From assembly GCA_009780115.1 (NCBI GenBank), contig WRAQ01000034.1:1-35378 (forward strand): 35,378 nt of DNA, written 5' to 3'. The position numbers and the translations under genes were made by a program. Origin of the DNA: Lachnospiraceae bacterium. Its GTDB lineage: Bacteria > Bacillota > Clostridia > Lachnospirales > Lachnospiraceae. Positions 22,755 to 30,694 of this stretch are shown piece by piece (the first letter of the stretch is position 1; each line of letters opens with the position of its first letter). A model generated the notes under the pieces. It was given only the letters and a program-made list of their open reading frames with translations. It searched no databases and was not told the DNA's origin.

Positions 22755-23470
22755 CTATTAAAGTATATACTGAAATAGATTCCACAAACAGGGAAGCAAA
22801 AGCACAAGCAATAGCAGGTGAACCGCATGGAACAGTGATATTAGCTGAGCGGCAAACCGCCGGTAAAGGGCGGGATAATAAGAGCTTTTTTTCTCCGCCC
22901 GGAAGCGGGCTTTATATGAGTATTATTTTAGATTCTGATAAATTAGGATTTAATAATCTAACCGCAATTACGGCTTATGCTGCTTTATGTGTGTGCGAAA
23001 CGATAGAAAATATTTGCAATCTTAAACCCCAAATAAAATGGGTCAATGATATTTTTCTCAATGGGAAAAAAATATGCGGCATTCTGACTGAAGCAATCAC
23101 CGAATTTGAAAATACCAGTAAAATTATTCTTGGGATTGGCATTAATATCACAACAAAAACCAAAGATTTTCCCAAATCGCTTCAAAATATCGCCGGTTCC
23201 TTATATCCGGACGGGGAATCACCCGTTACAAGAGACTTTCTTGCCGCAGAAATAATCAAACGTATTCTTTGTGAAGAAAAACTAAATGAAAAGCATCTGT
23301 TCGAAAAATATAAAAGGCGGCTTTTTATGCTGAATACTACTGTCACAGTGATAGAAGGCAATGACGAATATCTGGCGAAAGTATTGGATATTAATGACTG
23401 CGGCCATTTGATTATAAAGACAGGGCAAGGTGCAATCAAAACACTTATTTCAGGTGAGATAAAAGTATGA
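22751..23470 (+). CDS. birA: Biotin-[acetyl-CoA carboxylase] ligase, monofunctional, with apparent ATA start
   Basis: The enzyme makes biotinyl-AMP and attaches biotin to AccB. Starting at ATA 22751 gives 239 residues with all N-terminal hallmarks: EIDSTNREAK (9-18), HGTVILAERQTAGKGR (26-41), then GLYMSIIL, KWVNDIFLNGKKICGILTE and the small C-terminal domain. No DNA-binding domain is present, so it is not a BirA repressor. The first conventional start codon in frame is GTG 22835, which would delete the essential DSTN segment. ATA 22751 sits five bases after AGGA and overlaps the accA stop as ATAA; a single G-to-A change from ATGA would explain it. It could be a true AUA start, a mutation, or a sequence error. 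The stop overlaps bioY (ATGA). Confidence 0.9.
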   Translation: MTIKVYTEIDSTNREAKAQAIAGEPHGTVILAERQTAGKGRDNKSFFSPPGSGLYMSIILDSDKLGFNNLTAITAYAALCVCETIENICNLKPQIKWVNDIFLNGKKICGILTEAITEFENTSKIILGIGINITTKTKDFPKSLQNIAGSLYPDGESPVTRDFLAAEIIKRILCEEKLNEKHLFEKYKRRLFMLNTTVTVIEGNDEYLAKVLDINDCGHLIIKTGQGAIKTLISGEIKV

Positions 23471-24054
23471 AAAATTATGAAACCCTTAATATCCGCATGA
23501 CTGTTTACTGCGCGTTATTCACAGCCCTTATAATTGTTGGGGGTTATATAAGCATCCCTATCCCAATCGGGCCTGTCCCGATTGTGCTTGCTGACTTTTT
23601 TGTAATGTTGGCCGGGCTATTTCTTGGCTTCAAATATGCATTTATCAGCATCAGTTTATATTTGGCATTAGGCTTAATCGGCCTGCCCGTTTTTGCCGGG
23701 GGCACATCAGGGCTTGCCGTTATTTTCGGCCCGACCGGCGGCTTCATAATCGGATATATATTGATGGGTGTTTGCATCGGCTTTATAACAACAAAAATGA
23801 AAGTAACAATAATTTCGCTCATGATTGCTTTGATTGCCGGAAATATTCTTCTCTATTTGGCTGGTGTGCCGTGGTTAAAATTTAATATGAAATTAAGCTG
23901 GCCGGCAGCAATTACGATTGGCTTCATACCTTTTACAGCAGGAATAGTTATTAAAATTGCCGCCGCCGTTGCTTTGGGGTATGCTTTTCTCCCTCAATTT
24001 AAACAAAAAATGGTTTTTGCTTCATTTAAGCAGCCTGATGATGGTGATGAGTAA
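23467..24054 (+). CDS. bioY: Biotin transporter substrate-binding S component BioY
   Basis: The 195-residue protein has six predicted membrane segments and BioY landmarks: MTVYCALFTALIIVGGYISIPIPIGPVPIVLADFFVMLAG near the start, GLIGLPVFAGGTSGLAVIFGPTGGFIIGYI in the middle, and a late WPAAITIGFIPFTAGIVIKI. BioY binds biotin at high affinity and delivers it through the ECF energy-coupling module. It is coupled to birA by ATGA and followed without a gap by the ECF ATPase, giving a complete dedicated BioYMN importer. Confidence 0.96.
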   Translation: MKNYETLNIRMTVYCALFTALIIVGGYISIPIPIGPVPIVLADFFVMLAGLFLGFKYAFISISLYLALGLIGLPVFAGGTSGLAVIFGPTGGFIIGYILMGVCIGFITTKMKVTIISLMIALIAGNILLYLAGVPWLKFNMKLSWPAAITIGFIPFTAGIVIKIAAAVALGYAFLPQFKQKMVFASFKQPDDGDE

Positions 24055-24804
24055 ATGCCGGTTTTGGAAACGCAGAATCTAACCCATACTTTTCCCGATG
24101 GTACAACCGCGGTTACAAATATATCCTTGCGGATAAATAGCGGGGAATTTCTAATAATCACGGGTGCCAACGGCTCTGGTAAAACCGTCTTTATCCGGCA
24201 TTTGAACGGCTTGCTTACTCCGACAAAAGGAAAAGTGCTGTTAGACGGAAAACCGATAACCAAAAATATTGTGGAAGCAAGAAAAAAAATCGGGTTGATT
24301 TTTCAAAATTCCGATAGCCAGATTGTCGGCCAAACAGTAGAGGAAGATGTCGGGTTTGGCCCGCTTAACTTAAATTTACCACCGGATGAAATTAAGAGGG
24401 TGGTAAAAACGGCTTTAGAAATTACCGGGCTTACGGCGTTTTCTAAGCAAAACCCTTATTTTTTGTCAGGCGGGCAAAAAAGAAAGCTGGCGATTGCCGG
24501 GGTTTTAGCGATGGGCCCGGAAATAATTATTTTTGACGAACCTTTTACCGGCTTGGATTATCCCGGTATTATTACTGTTCTTAAACAGATTGTAAATCTG
24601 CATAAAGCAGGCCATACCGTCATTGTTGTCACCCATGAACTTGAAAAAGTGTTAGCCCATTCCGACCGGCTGGTTATTTTTCACAATGGGCGGTTAGCAG
24701 AGGACGGAAAACCGGAAGAAGTAATTAAAAATTCAAATAATTACGGTGTCCGGATGCCTCTAAAAAATGGAGAAAAGGTGAGCTTAATGACATGGCTGGA
24801 ATGA
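24055..24804 (+). CDS. bioM: Biotin ECF transporter ATP-binding protein (BioM/EcfA type)
   Basis: The 249-residue nucleotide-binding protein has Walker A GANGSGKT (about residues 38-45), the ECF-type Q-loop FQNSDSQIVGQTVEEDVGFG, signature LSGGQKRKLAIAGVLAM, Walker B IIIFDEPFTGLD and H-loop VTHE. The Q-helix segment and FGPLNL are typical of ECF ATPases (CbiO/EcfA/BioM). Only one ATPase gene is present, as in BioMNY systems, rather than the paired ecfA1-ecfA2 of shared modules. It abuts bioY and overlaps the T-component gene. Confidence 0.93.
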   Translation: MPVLETQNLTHTFPDGTTAVTNISLRINSGEFLIITGANGSGKTVFIRHLNGLLTPTKGKVLLDGKPITKNIVEARKKIGLIFQNSDSQIVGQTVEEDVGFGPLNLNLPPDEIKRVVKTALEITGLTAFSKQNPYFLSGGQKRKLAIAGVLAMGPEIIIFDEPFTGLDYPGIITVLKQIVNLHKAGHTVIVVTHELEKVLAHSDRLVIFHNGRLAEDGKPEEVIKNSNNYGVRMPLKNGEKVSLMTWLE

Positions 24805-25550
24805 CATTTTTCCATTATCTTCACAAAGAAACTATATTGCACAAGATGGATTGCCGGCTTAAATTACTATGTATGCTATTATTAAGCCTTTCGGCAAGTT
24901 TCGCCCTTAAACTGCCGCACTATCTTGTGCCTATATCACTAATAATGCTGGCAATATGGGCGGCAAAGCTGCCTTTTGGCGCCCTGCTCAAAGATATGCG
25001 GTTCTTTGGCGTTTTAATTCTGATTGTATTTATCTCAAATGCGTTCCTCATTCCCGGGGAACCAATCCCAAACTTCCCAATTGCAAATATTTCACAGCAA
25101 GGCGTAATAACCGGGCTTCGCTTCGCAGGGCGCCTTACGCTGATTATCATGGCTTGTTCAGTTATCTCAGGGACCACATCCCTTTCTTCTTTAAGAAATG
25201 CCGTCGAATGGATTTTGCGGCCTTTCCCATTTATCTCCGAAGTGAGAATTGCTACTATGGTAAGTCTTACTTTCATACTAATCCCCCTTATATTTGATAA
25301 TTACATAGAAATTATGGATGCACAAAAATCACGATGCATTCAGCTACAAAAAAAACCTGCCTTGCGGATAAAATACATCAGTTTTCCCCTGCTTACTCAA
25401 ACCTTCCGGCGGGCAGATGAAATCATTAACGCAATGGAGTCGCGGAATTATTCGGAAGTAAGGACACAAGTTGAGTTATATACAAAAAAAGCAGATTGGC
25501 TAATCCTTGCGTTATGCGCAGCGGTTTTGCTGTTTGTTTTGTTTTTTTAG
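24792..25550 (+). CDS. bioN: Biotin ECF transporter transmembrane T component (BioN/EcfT type)
   Basis: The 252-residue membrane protein has five to six hydrophobic segments and EcfT landmarks: YLHKETILHKMDCRLKLLCMLLLSLSASF at the N-terminus and, in the cytoplasmic part, AQKSRCIQLQ and FRRADEIINAMESRNY, corresponding to the two Ala-Arg-Gly-type coupling motifs that dock on the ATPase. Start is either 24792 (13-base overlap with bioM) or ATG 24801 in an ATGA overlap; the first is kept because AAGGTGAG lies upstream. It completes the BioYMN unit. Confidence 0.92.
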   Translation: MAGMTFFHYLHKETILHKMDCRLKLLCMLLLSLSASFALKLPHYLVPISLIMLAIWAAKLPFGALLKDMRFFGVLILIVFISNAFLIPGEPIPNFPIANISQQGVITGLRFAGRLTLIIMACSVISGTTSLSSLRNAVEWILRPFPFISEVRIATMVSLTFILIPLIFDNYIEIMDAQKSRCIQLQKKPALRIKYISFPLLTQTFRRADEIINAMESRNYSEVRTQVELYTKKADWLILALCAAVLLFVLFF

Positions 25551-25562
25551 GAGATGATGGAT

Positions 25563-25796
25563 ATGGATATTATAAAAGAACTGTTTCAAATTTTGGAGAT
25601 GCTTGGTACAAAACCGGATATTGAAGATGAAAATTCAATATTGCAGATGTATATAGCCGATTCTTATATGCAGGTCAAATTTACCATTGAAGTGGAAAAA
25701 AAATTTGGGGTTGAGATTCCGGAACGATTACTATTAGCCGTTGAGGATATAACCCTAAAGCAATTGGCAGAAGAAATAAAAACCTTAAAAGGATAA
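25563..25796 (+). CDS. Acyl carrier protein, stand-alone, with DSY in place of DSL
   Basis: The 77-residue acidic helical protein matches the carrier-protein pattern: helix 1 MDIIKELFQILEMLG, then the attachment site YIADSYMQVKFTIEVEKKFGVEIP with the phosphopantetheine serine S34. The usual DSL is DSY. Helix 3 and 4 residues LKQLAEEIKTLKG complete the fold. I start it at 25563, nine bases after AGGAG, instead of ATG 25554, which touches the ribosome binding site. It lies between the biotin importer and the SDR gene. The neighbouring trans-acting acyltransferase suggests it carries a polyketide starter or extender unit. Confidence 0.8.
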   Translation: MDIIKELFQILEMLGTKPDIEDENSILQMYIADSYMQVKFTIEVEKKFGVEIPERLLLAVEDITLKQLAEEIKTLKG

Positions 25797-25806
25797 GGAG
25801 GAGAGT

Positions 25807-26628
25807 ATGGATTTTAGCGGGAAAGTGGTGGTTATAACCGGAGGGGCTTCCGACATAGGAAAATCAATATCCACACAGCTTGGGGACGAAAAATGTGTCA
25901 TTGTCCTGATGGATATCAACCGGAAAGGACTTGAAGAATTTAAGGAAAGCCAAAAAGGCAGGAATGCCCGGATTATTTTGTTTGCCGGGGACATGACCGA
26001 TGAAAAGATAGTCGAAAACTGTTTCAACCAAGTCAAAACTGAATATGGAAAAATAGATTATCTGTTTAATATCGTTGGATATGCAATGGTGGCAGATGCA
26101 CGGGATATGACGGCAGAACATTGGAAAGATATCGTTAATGTAAACTTTTTTGGGGTACTATACCCCACGCAGGCAGGTTACAAGATAATGGCGGAACAAA
26201 GAAGCGGAAGCATTATAAATATGTCCTCGATCGGCGGGGTAGTTCCATCTCCCTTTAATACTGGATATGCGGCAACAAAAGCAGCAATTATAAGCCTTTC
26301 TACTTCCCTCCGGGAAGAAGCAAAGGAATTTGGGGTGAATATATCAGTCGTCTGTGCCGGGGGCATTGATACGAAACTATGGGATGATGCGCGTTTGCTT
26401 AATATACCGGCCGAAGGTTTTAAAAAATTAATCCCTCCAAGTACTCTTGCTTCTCCGGAAAAAGCGGCAAGTATTATGATTAAGGGCAGTTTAAAGAAAA
26501 AGAGAATGATATTCTTCCCGGCATCAGGCAAAATTTTTAACTTTATTTATAAGTTTATGCCAATTGTTTATTGTACCGGCGTAGAAAAAATAACCGTACG
26601 CAGCCTGCGTTCCTTACGGCAAAAATAA
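25807..26628 (+). CDS. Short-chain dehydrogenase/reductase
   Basis: The 273-residue protein is a classical SDR: cofactor motif TGGASDIG (T11-G18, with Ile where the TGxxxGxG family normally has Gly), the NIVG strand in place of the usual NNAG, a serine in NMSSIGG, and the catalytic Y154-x-x-x-K158 in GYAATKAA. It could reduce a beta-keto group or oxidise an alcohol on the carrier-bound intermediate. A C-terminal extension with a hydrophobic-basic patch (IFNFIYKFMPIVYCTGVEKI) is longer than in FabG. Start follows AAGGAGG. NADPH versus NADH preference is not clear; the D36 region (LMDINRKG) leans to NAD(H). Confidence 0.9.
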   Translation: MDFSGKVVVITGGASDIGKSISTQLGDEKCVIVLMDINRKGLEEFKESQKGRNARIILFAGDMTDEKIVENCFNQVKTEYGKIDYLFNIVGYAMVADARDMTAEHWKDIVNVNFFGVLYPTQAGYKIMAEQRSGSIINMSSIGGVVPSPFNTGYAATKAAIISLSTSLREEAKEFGVNISVVCAGGIDTKLWDDARLLNIPAEGFKKLIPPSTLASPEKAASIMIKGSLKKKRMIFFPASGKIFNFIYKFMPIVYCTGVEKITVRSLRSLRQK

Positions 26629-26657
26629 TCTAAACCGCAGGAGATGAAAGGAGCTTT

Positions 26658-28028
26658 ATGAGAGAGAAGAAGATACCGGTTGAAGGCCTTGACCAGACTA
26701 TGTATATGGCGGAATGCAGCTCCGACCAACAGATGCATTGTCTGATTGAGTTTGATGGAAAACTTCAGGCTCACCTGTTGGAAAATGCTATCAGACAGAC
26801 CATTCGTTTGGAAAAAATACTGAAGCTGAATATTGACCGGGGATTTTTCAATCTATATTGGAAGAATATAAATGGGGCGGTAGAAGACAACATCTTTGAA
26901 AAAGAGGAATGTACCGGGGATTTACAGGAGAAAATATGTGAATTTATTGCGGAGAAAATAGATATCAGGCTAAGCCCTTTATTAAAGATTATTTTAATAA
27001 GAACAGCAAGCAAGGATACTCTTATTTTCAAGGCACACCATGTGCTTACTGATGCTTCCGGTTTTAGTGACTATATCCGTTTAGTTATTTTTATTTATAA
27101 CAAACTCATGAAAGACCCAACTTACATCCGGCCGGATTACAAAGTATATCATCGGTCGATTCAACCAATAAAATCCCGTTATTCTAAATGGGGCCGATTT
27201 AAGATTATGTTGTCTAGTGCCGAAGTTAAAGTCAGAGAAAAAGTGCCGTCTTTTCCTTGGGGCAGAGAAGAAGCAGAAAATAATATCTATTTCGTAAAGC
27301 ATATTATTAAGAAAGAAAATGTGGAAAAAGCTATCGAATACTGCCATGAGAAAGGATTTACCTTAAATGATTTTCTATGTGCAGTATACTATAAAACTTA
27401 TTATACCTATCGGAATGAGCTATTAAAAATACAGACTTCGTACAATCCTTTTTTCTTGACCTTGGATTTGCGTAATTATTGCCGGCCCAAAAATAATAAT
27501 GCCCTATTTAATTATAGCACCGGAGTATTACTTCAGTATTACATTAATCCTGAAAACAGTATCGAAGATATCTTAGGGCAGTTTAGCCAGATGACTGCTG
27601 ATTTAAAAATTGATTTTACTCAATACTCGAAAGGCAACATTCCCGGAATAAATACGGTATTTTTATTGGAAAAGATTTTAAAAATCATGCCCTTTGAATT
27701 GATTTTCCGCGGCTGTTATCTGAAAAGGGAATCGGTTGGATGCGTGCCCGGTTTTGGTAATGCAGGGGATTTGGAAAGAGTGGTAGATCAATGGGCCGAT
27801 ATTAAAGTTAAAAATGCGTACTTCATAGGGGGGCTTGGTTTATGTATGGGGGCATTCGGATTTTCAAGTTCCAGTTTCTATGATGAAGTAACGTTTTCGA
27901 TGAATTTCTATGGAAATGAAAAAAATATGGGGTATGTTGCAGAGTTTTTCAAGCGCTTTGACCAGACCTTGGGAAGCATGATTTCGATAGAGAACGAAAC
28001 GATAATCCATAAAATTGACAGAGGGTGA
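26658..28028 (+). CDS. Condensation-like/alcohol acyltransferase-superfamily protein
   Basis: The 456-residue protein belongs to the chloramphenicol-acetyltransferase-like fold shared by NRPS condensation domains, PapA-type acyltransferases and alcohol acetyltransferases. The active site is AHHVLTDASG (H127-H128, D132), an HHxxxDA version of HHxxxDG. A second conserved-type segment (LDLRNYCRPKNNN, resembling the C-domain 'vdlR' bridge) lies near residue 270. No carrier or adenylation domain is attached. Sitting directly between two ACP genes, it probably transfers an ACP-bound acyl chain to a hydroxyl or amine acceptor, either ester formation on the polyketide or chain release. The start follows AAAGGAG. 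The acceptor is unknown. Confidence 0.82.
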   Translation: MREKKIPVEGLDQTMYMAECSSDQQMHCLIEFDGKLQAHLLENAIRQTIRLEKILKLNIDRGFFNLYWKNINGAVEDNIFEKEECTGDLQEKICEFIAEKIDIRLSPLLKIILIRTASKDTLIFKAHHVLTDASGFSDYIRLVIFIYNKLMKDPTYIRPDYKVYHRSIQPIKSRYSKWGRFKIMLSSAEVKVREKVPSFPWGREEAENNIYFVKHIIKKENVEKAIEYCHEKGFTLNDFLCAVYYKTYYTYRNELLKIQTSYNPFFLTLDLRNYCRPKNNNALFNYSTGVLLQYYINPENSIEDILGQFSQMTADLKIDFTQYSKGNIPGINTVFLLEKILKIMPFELIFRGCYLKRESVGCVPGFGNAGDLERVVDQWADIKVKNAYFIGGLGLCMGAFGFSSSSFYDEVTFSMNFYGNEKNMGYVAEFFKRFDQTLGSMISIENETIIHKIDRG

Positions 28029-28041
28029 AAGGAGATGAAAA

Positions 28042-28281
28042 ATGGCGATAATTAAAGAAGAAATTAAAGACTTCATTGAACAAAGTTTTAAAATAAAGAA
28101 AGGAGATATAGATGAAAAAGCAGCCTTATTGGATCTGGGGAGTATCTACTCCGTTGGGATTATTTCAATGATTAAATTTATCGAGGACACCTATAACATT
28201 ATTGTAGAAGATGAAGATATTACGACTGAGAATTTTGGCACAGTAAAAGATATTGTTAATTATGTAGAATCCCACATATAG
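28042..28281 (+). CDS. Acyl carrier protein, stand-alone, with IYS in place of IDS
   Basis: The 79-residue acidic protein aligns with free carrier proteins of the 'D-x-G-x-I-D-S-L' type: LLDLGSIYSVGIISMIKFIEDTYNI, then IVEDEDITTENFGTVKDIVNYVE. The phosphopantetheine serine is S37; the normally conserved Asp before it is Tyr (Y36). It is preceded by GGAGATGAAAA and follows the condensation-like acyltransferase by 13 bases, so the two are probably functional partners. It differs strongly from the ACP encoded upstream, implying a different acyl cargo. Confidence 0.85.
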   Translation: MAIIKEEIKDFIEQSFKIKKGDIDEKAALLDLGSIYSVGIISMIKFIEDTYNIIVEDEDITTENFGTVKDIVNYVESHI

Positions 28282-28316
28282 ATTGTTAGACAACAAATAA
28301 ATTGAAGGAGAAACTT

Positions 28317-29240
28317 ATGAGTATATTAGTACAGACAAACCAGTTAGTAAAACAATTTAAAGATCATAAAGCGGTAGATTCAGTTAATTTGAAGGTGGAA
28401 AAAGGCGATGTTTATGGATTTATCGGACAAAATGGGGCCGGGAAGACAACCACAATAAGGTTACTGTTAGGTTTATTAAGCCCTACAAGCGGGGGCGTGG
28501 AATTATTTGGAGACAAAATATTCAATACAAACATTCACAAATACCTTCCCCGGATTGGCGCGATGATTGAGACACCCGGATTTTATCTAAATTTATCCGG
28601 TGCGGAAAATCTGGATATACATAGGCTGATGATGAAAGTAAAGGATAAAGATTCTATCCAAAGGGCAATGAAAATTGTGCATCTTGAAGATGTCGGAAAA
28701 AAGAAAGTAAAAGAATATTCCATGGGAATGAAACAACGCTTAGGGATAGCAAGGGCGTTACTCCATAACCCGGAACTGCTTATTCTGGATGAGCCGACAA
28801 ACGGGCTGGATCCAAGGGGTATTATCGAAATACGTGACCTTATTATTGACATTGCAAAAAAACATGGGAAAACAGTATTGATTTCTTCACATATATTGGA
28901 TGAAGTGGAAAGAATGGTTAACAAGATTGGTATTATCAACAAAGGAAAATTATTGGCCGAGGGCCATAAGGAGGAGTTGATTGGCGGGCATGGTAAATCC
29001 CTTGTATATAAAGTGGATAATATTGATAAAGCGGTAGAAATTATAAGAGATAATCATCTGTTTGATGGTGAAATCAAGGTCGAAGAAAATAGTTTCTTTA
29101 TTTTCACAGACAATGATACATTAAATAGTAAAATTACCAAACTCCTTGTTGAGAATCAAATCAATGTATATGAAAGCAAAATAATATCCCCTTCTTTAGA
29201 AAATTATTTTCTGGAGCTAGTCGAGAAAGGAGAAGTGTGA
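28317..29240 (+). CDS. ABC-2 transporter ATP-binding protein (BcrA/antibiotic-export type)
   Basis: The 307-residue protein has Walker A GQNGAGKT (about residues 38-45), signature YSMGMKQRLGIARALL, Walker B LLILDEPTNGLDP and H-loop SSH, plus a C-terminal extension of about 85 residues as in BcrA/LanF-type ATPases. The start at 28317 follows AAGGAG with a six-base gap; an in-frame TTG 15 bases upstream is ignored. It overlaps the first permease gene and, with two permeases, forms an exporter of the bacitracin/lantibiotic immunity kind. In this operon it is the likely export or self-protection system for the product. Confidence 0.93.
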   Translation: MSILVQTNQLVKQFKDHKAVDSVNLKVEKGDVYGFIGQNGAGKTTTIRLLLGLLSPTSGGVELFGDKIFNTNIHKYLPRIGAMIETPGFYLNLSGAENLDIHRLMMKVKDKDSIQRAMKIVHLEDVGKKKVKEYSMGMKQRLGIARALLHNPELLILDEPTNGLDPRGIIEIRDLIIDIAKKHGKTVLISSHILDEVERMVNKIGIINKGKLLAEGHKEELIGGHGKSLVYKVDNIDKAVEIIRDNHLFDGEIKVEENSFFIFTDNDTLNSKITKLLVENQINVYESKIISPSLENYFLELVEKGEV

Positions 29241-29956
29241 TGAAATATATAACCTTAGAACTTCGGAAAATCAAGAAGACTTCCATGTCTTATATTATTT
29301 TTTTATTTGCAACATTGCCGATATTATTAATGCTTTTGCTGCACATTACGTCAGACGAAATTAATAAGGAATTTTATACAATTATTGCCAATTATAGCGT
29401 AATAATTACCATGTGCTTATTTACCGTATCAATTATTTTGGCAAATTATATTATTACAAGGGAATATCAGGAAAGTACAATTATATACTTATTCATTGCT
29501 CCCGTATCAAGAAAGAAAATCCTGGCTTCCAAGTTTGGCTTATTATTTCTTATCCTGTTTACTTTAAGTATATTTACATATGGATGCATCTTTTTATTGA
29601 ATGTTATGCTTGGTGAGGTGAATTCCGATATTTTTGCCCGGTATGTCGCAGCCTGTTTATCAGGAGCTTTTTTATTCTTTTTACTGATGCCCCTTATTGT
29701 TGCCATCGCATTATGGAGAAAGAACTTTATATCATCAATGCTAATTTCCTTGGTGATGTTGATTTTCACCAGCCCATTTATGTTTACTCAAAATTTTTAT
29801 GCTTTTCCCCACCTTATACCAATGGCGGTCTCCAACAATATGTTAATGACAGATAACAAACTTGATATAAATTATCCCTTGGCATTTCTTATTTTAGCAC
29901 TGGTAGGATGCTTGTTTACCTTTGTTTCGGTGCGCTTATTTGAAAAAAAGGAATAG
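29240..29956 (+). CDS. ABC-2 type permease, first of two
   Basis: The 238-residue protein has six membrane segments in the ABC-2 pattern, starting MKYITLELRKIKKTSMSYIIFLFATLPILLM, with ITREYQESTIIYLFIAPVSRKKI in the first cytoplasmic loop, typical of BcrB-like permeases. I start it at ATG 29240, where it shares one base with the ATPase stop (TGATG) behind AAGGAG. It is paired with the next permease to form a heterodimeric channel. Confidence 0.88.
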   Translation: MKYITLELRKIKKTSMSYIIFLFATLPILLMLLLHITSDEINKEFYTIIANYSVIITMCLFTVSIILANYIITREYQESTIIYLFIAPVSRKKILASKFGLLFLILFTLSIFTYGCIFLLNVMLGEVNSDIFARYVAACLSGAFLFFLLMPLIVAIALWRKNFISSMLISLVMLIFTSPFMFTQNFYAFPHLIPMAVSNNMLMTDNKLDINYPLAFLILALVGCLFTFVSVRLFEKKE

Positions 29957-29965
29957 GAGGCCTAT

Positions 29966-30694
29966 ATGTTAAGTGTGGTAAAGGTGGAGATCAAAAAACT
30001 TATGTCTTCAATGGTATTATGGATGATACCTGCCGGGGCCATTTTACCTGCAATCATTTCTGTTCTGGTTCTTTTAAATATAGAAGGGGTTTATTGGAAA
30101 GGATATATTCACACATCGATGGATACCTTTAACCCCCTTGCTTTCTTAATTTTTGCGTGCTTTGTAAGTTTTATATGGGCCCGTGAATATGAAGAGGGGA
30201 TGATGGAAATCACGTTGTTGTACCCTTATCCCAAATATGTGCTTCTTTATGCAAAAATCATCCTAATGTTTATCATTATCGCAATTATTGTGATTTTGTG
30301 GGCAGTGAGTACTTATATTGCCGGCAGGATTTATCTGGGGGAAGTGATGAATACCGGTGATTTGAAAGAGCTAATAAAAATGCTGCCGGTTATAATAGTG
30401 ACACAATTCCTATTAGTAACGATAACTTTTTTCATTACGATGGTCTTTAAAAATATTTTGGTTGGTGCAATTTTGGGCGTAATATCAGTTGTATTATGTT
30501 ATCTTTTTCAGGCGAGCCCGGCTATTCAATATATCCCGATCTGTTTACCGATGGTACTTTCCCACAACCTTTATGGTTTTAATCAGGTAATCTTAGACAG
30601 CTATGCGGTGTCTTTCGGTATTCTTTCCGCTACATTTACGGTAATGCTTATCGCATGTGTCATTTACTTAAGAAAGAAATGGGAATTGCATTAA
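29966..30694 (+). CDS. ABC-2 type permease, second of two
   Basis: The 242-residue protein has six membrane segments and the same plan as the preceding gene: VKVEIKKLMSSMVLWMIPAGAILP at the start, FIWAREYEEGMMEITLLYPYPKYVLL as the family loop, then ITMVFKNILVGAILGVISVVLCYL. AGGAGG precedes the ATG. Its stop shares one base with the start of the AT gene (TAATG), linking export and biosynthesis genes in one message. Confidence 0.88.
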   Translation: MLSVVKVEIKKLMSSMVLWMIPAGAILPAIISVLVLLNIEGVYWKGYIHTSMDTFNPLAFLIFACFVSFIWAREYEEGMMEITLLYPYPKYVLLYAKIILMFIIIAIIVILWAVSTYIAGRIYLGEVMNTGDLKELIKMLPVIIVTQFLLVTITFFITMVFKNILVGAILGVISVVLCYLFQASPAIQYIPICLPMVLSHNLYGFNQVILDSYAVSFGILSATFTVMLIACVIYLRKKWELH

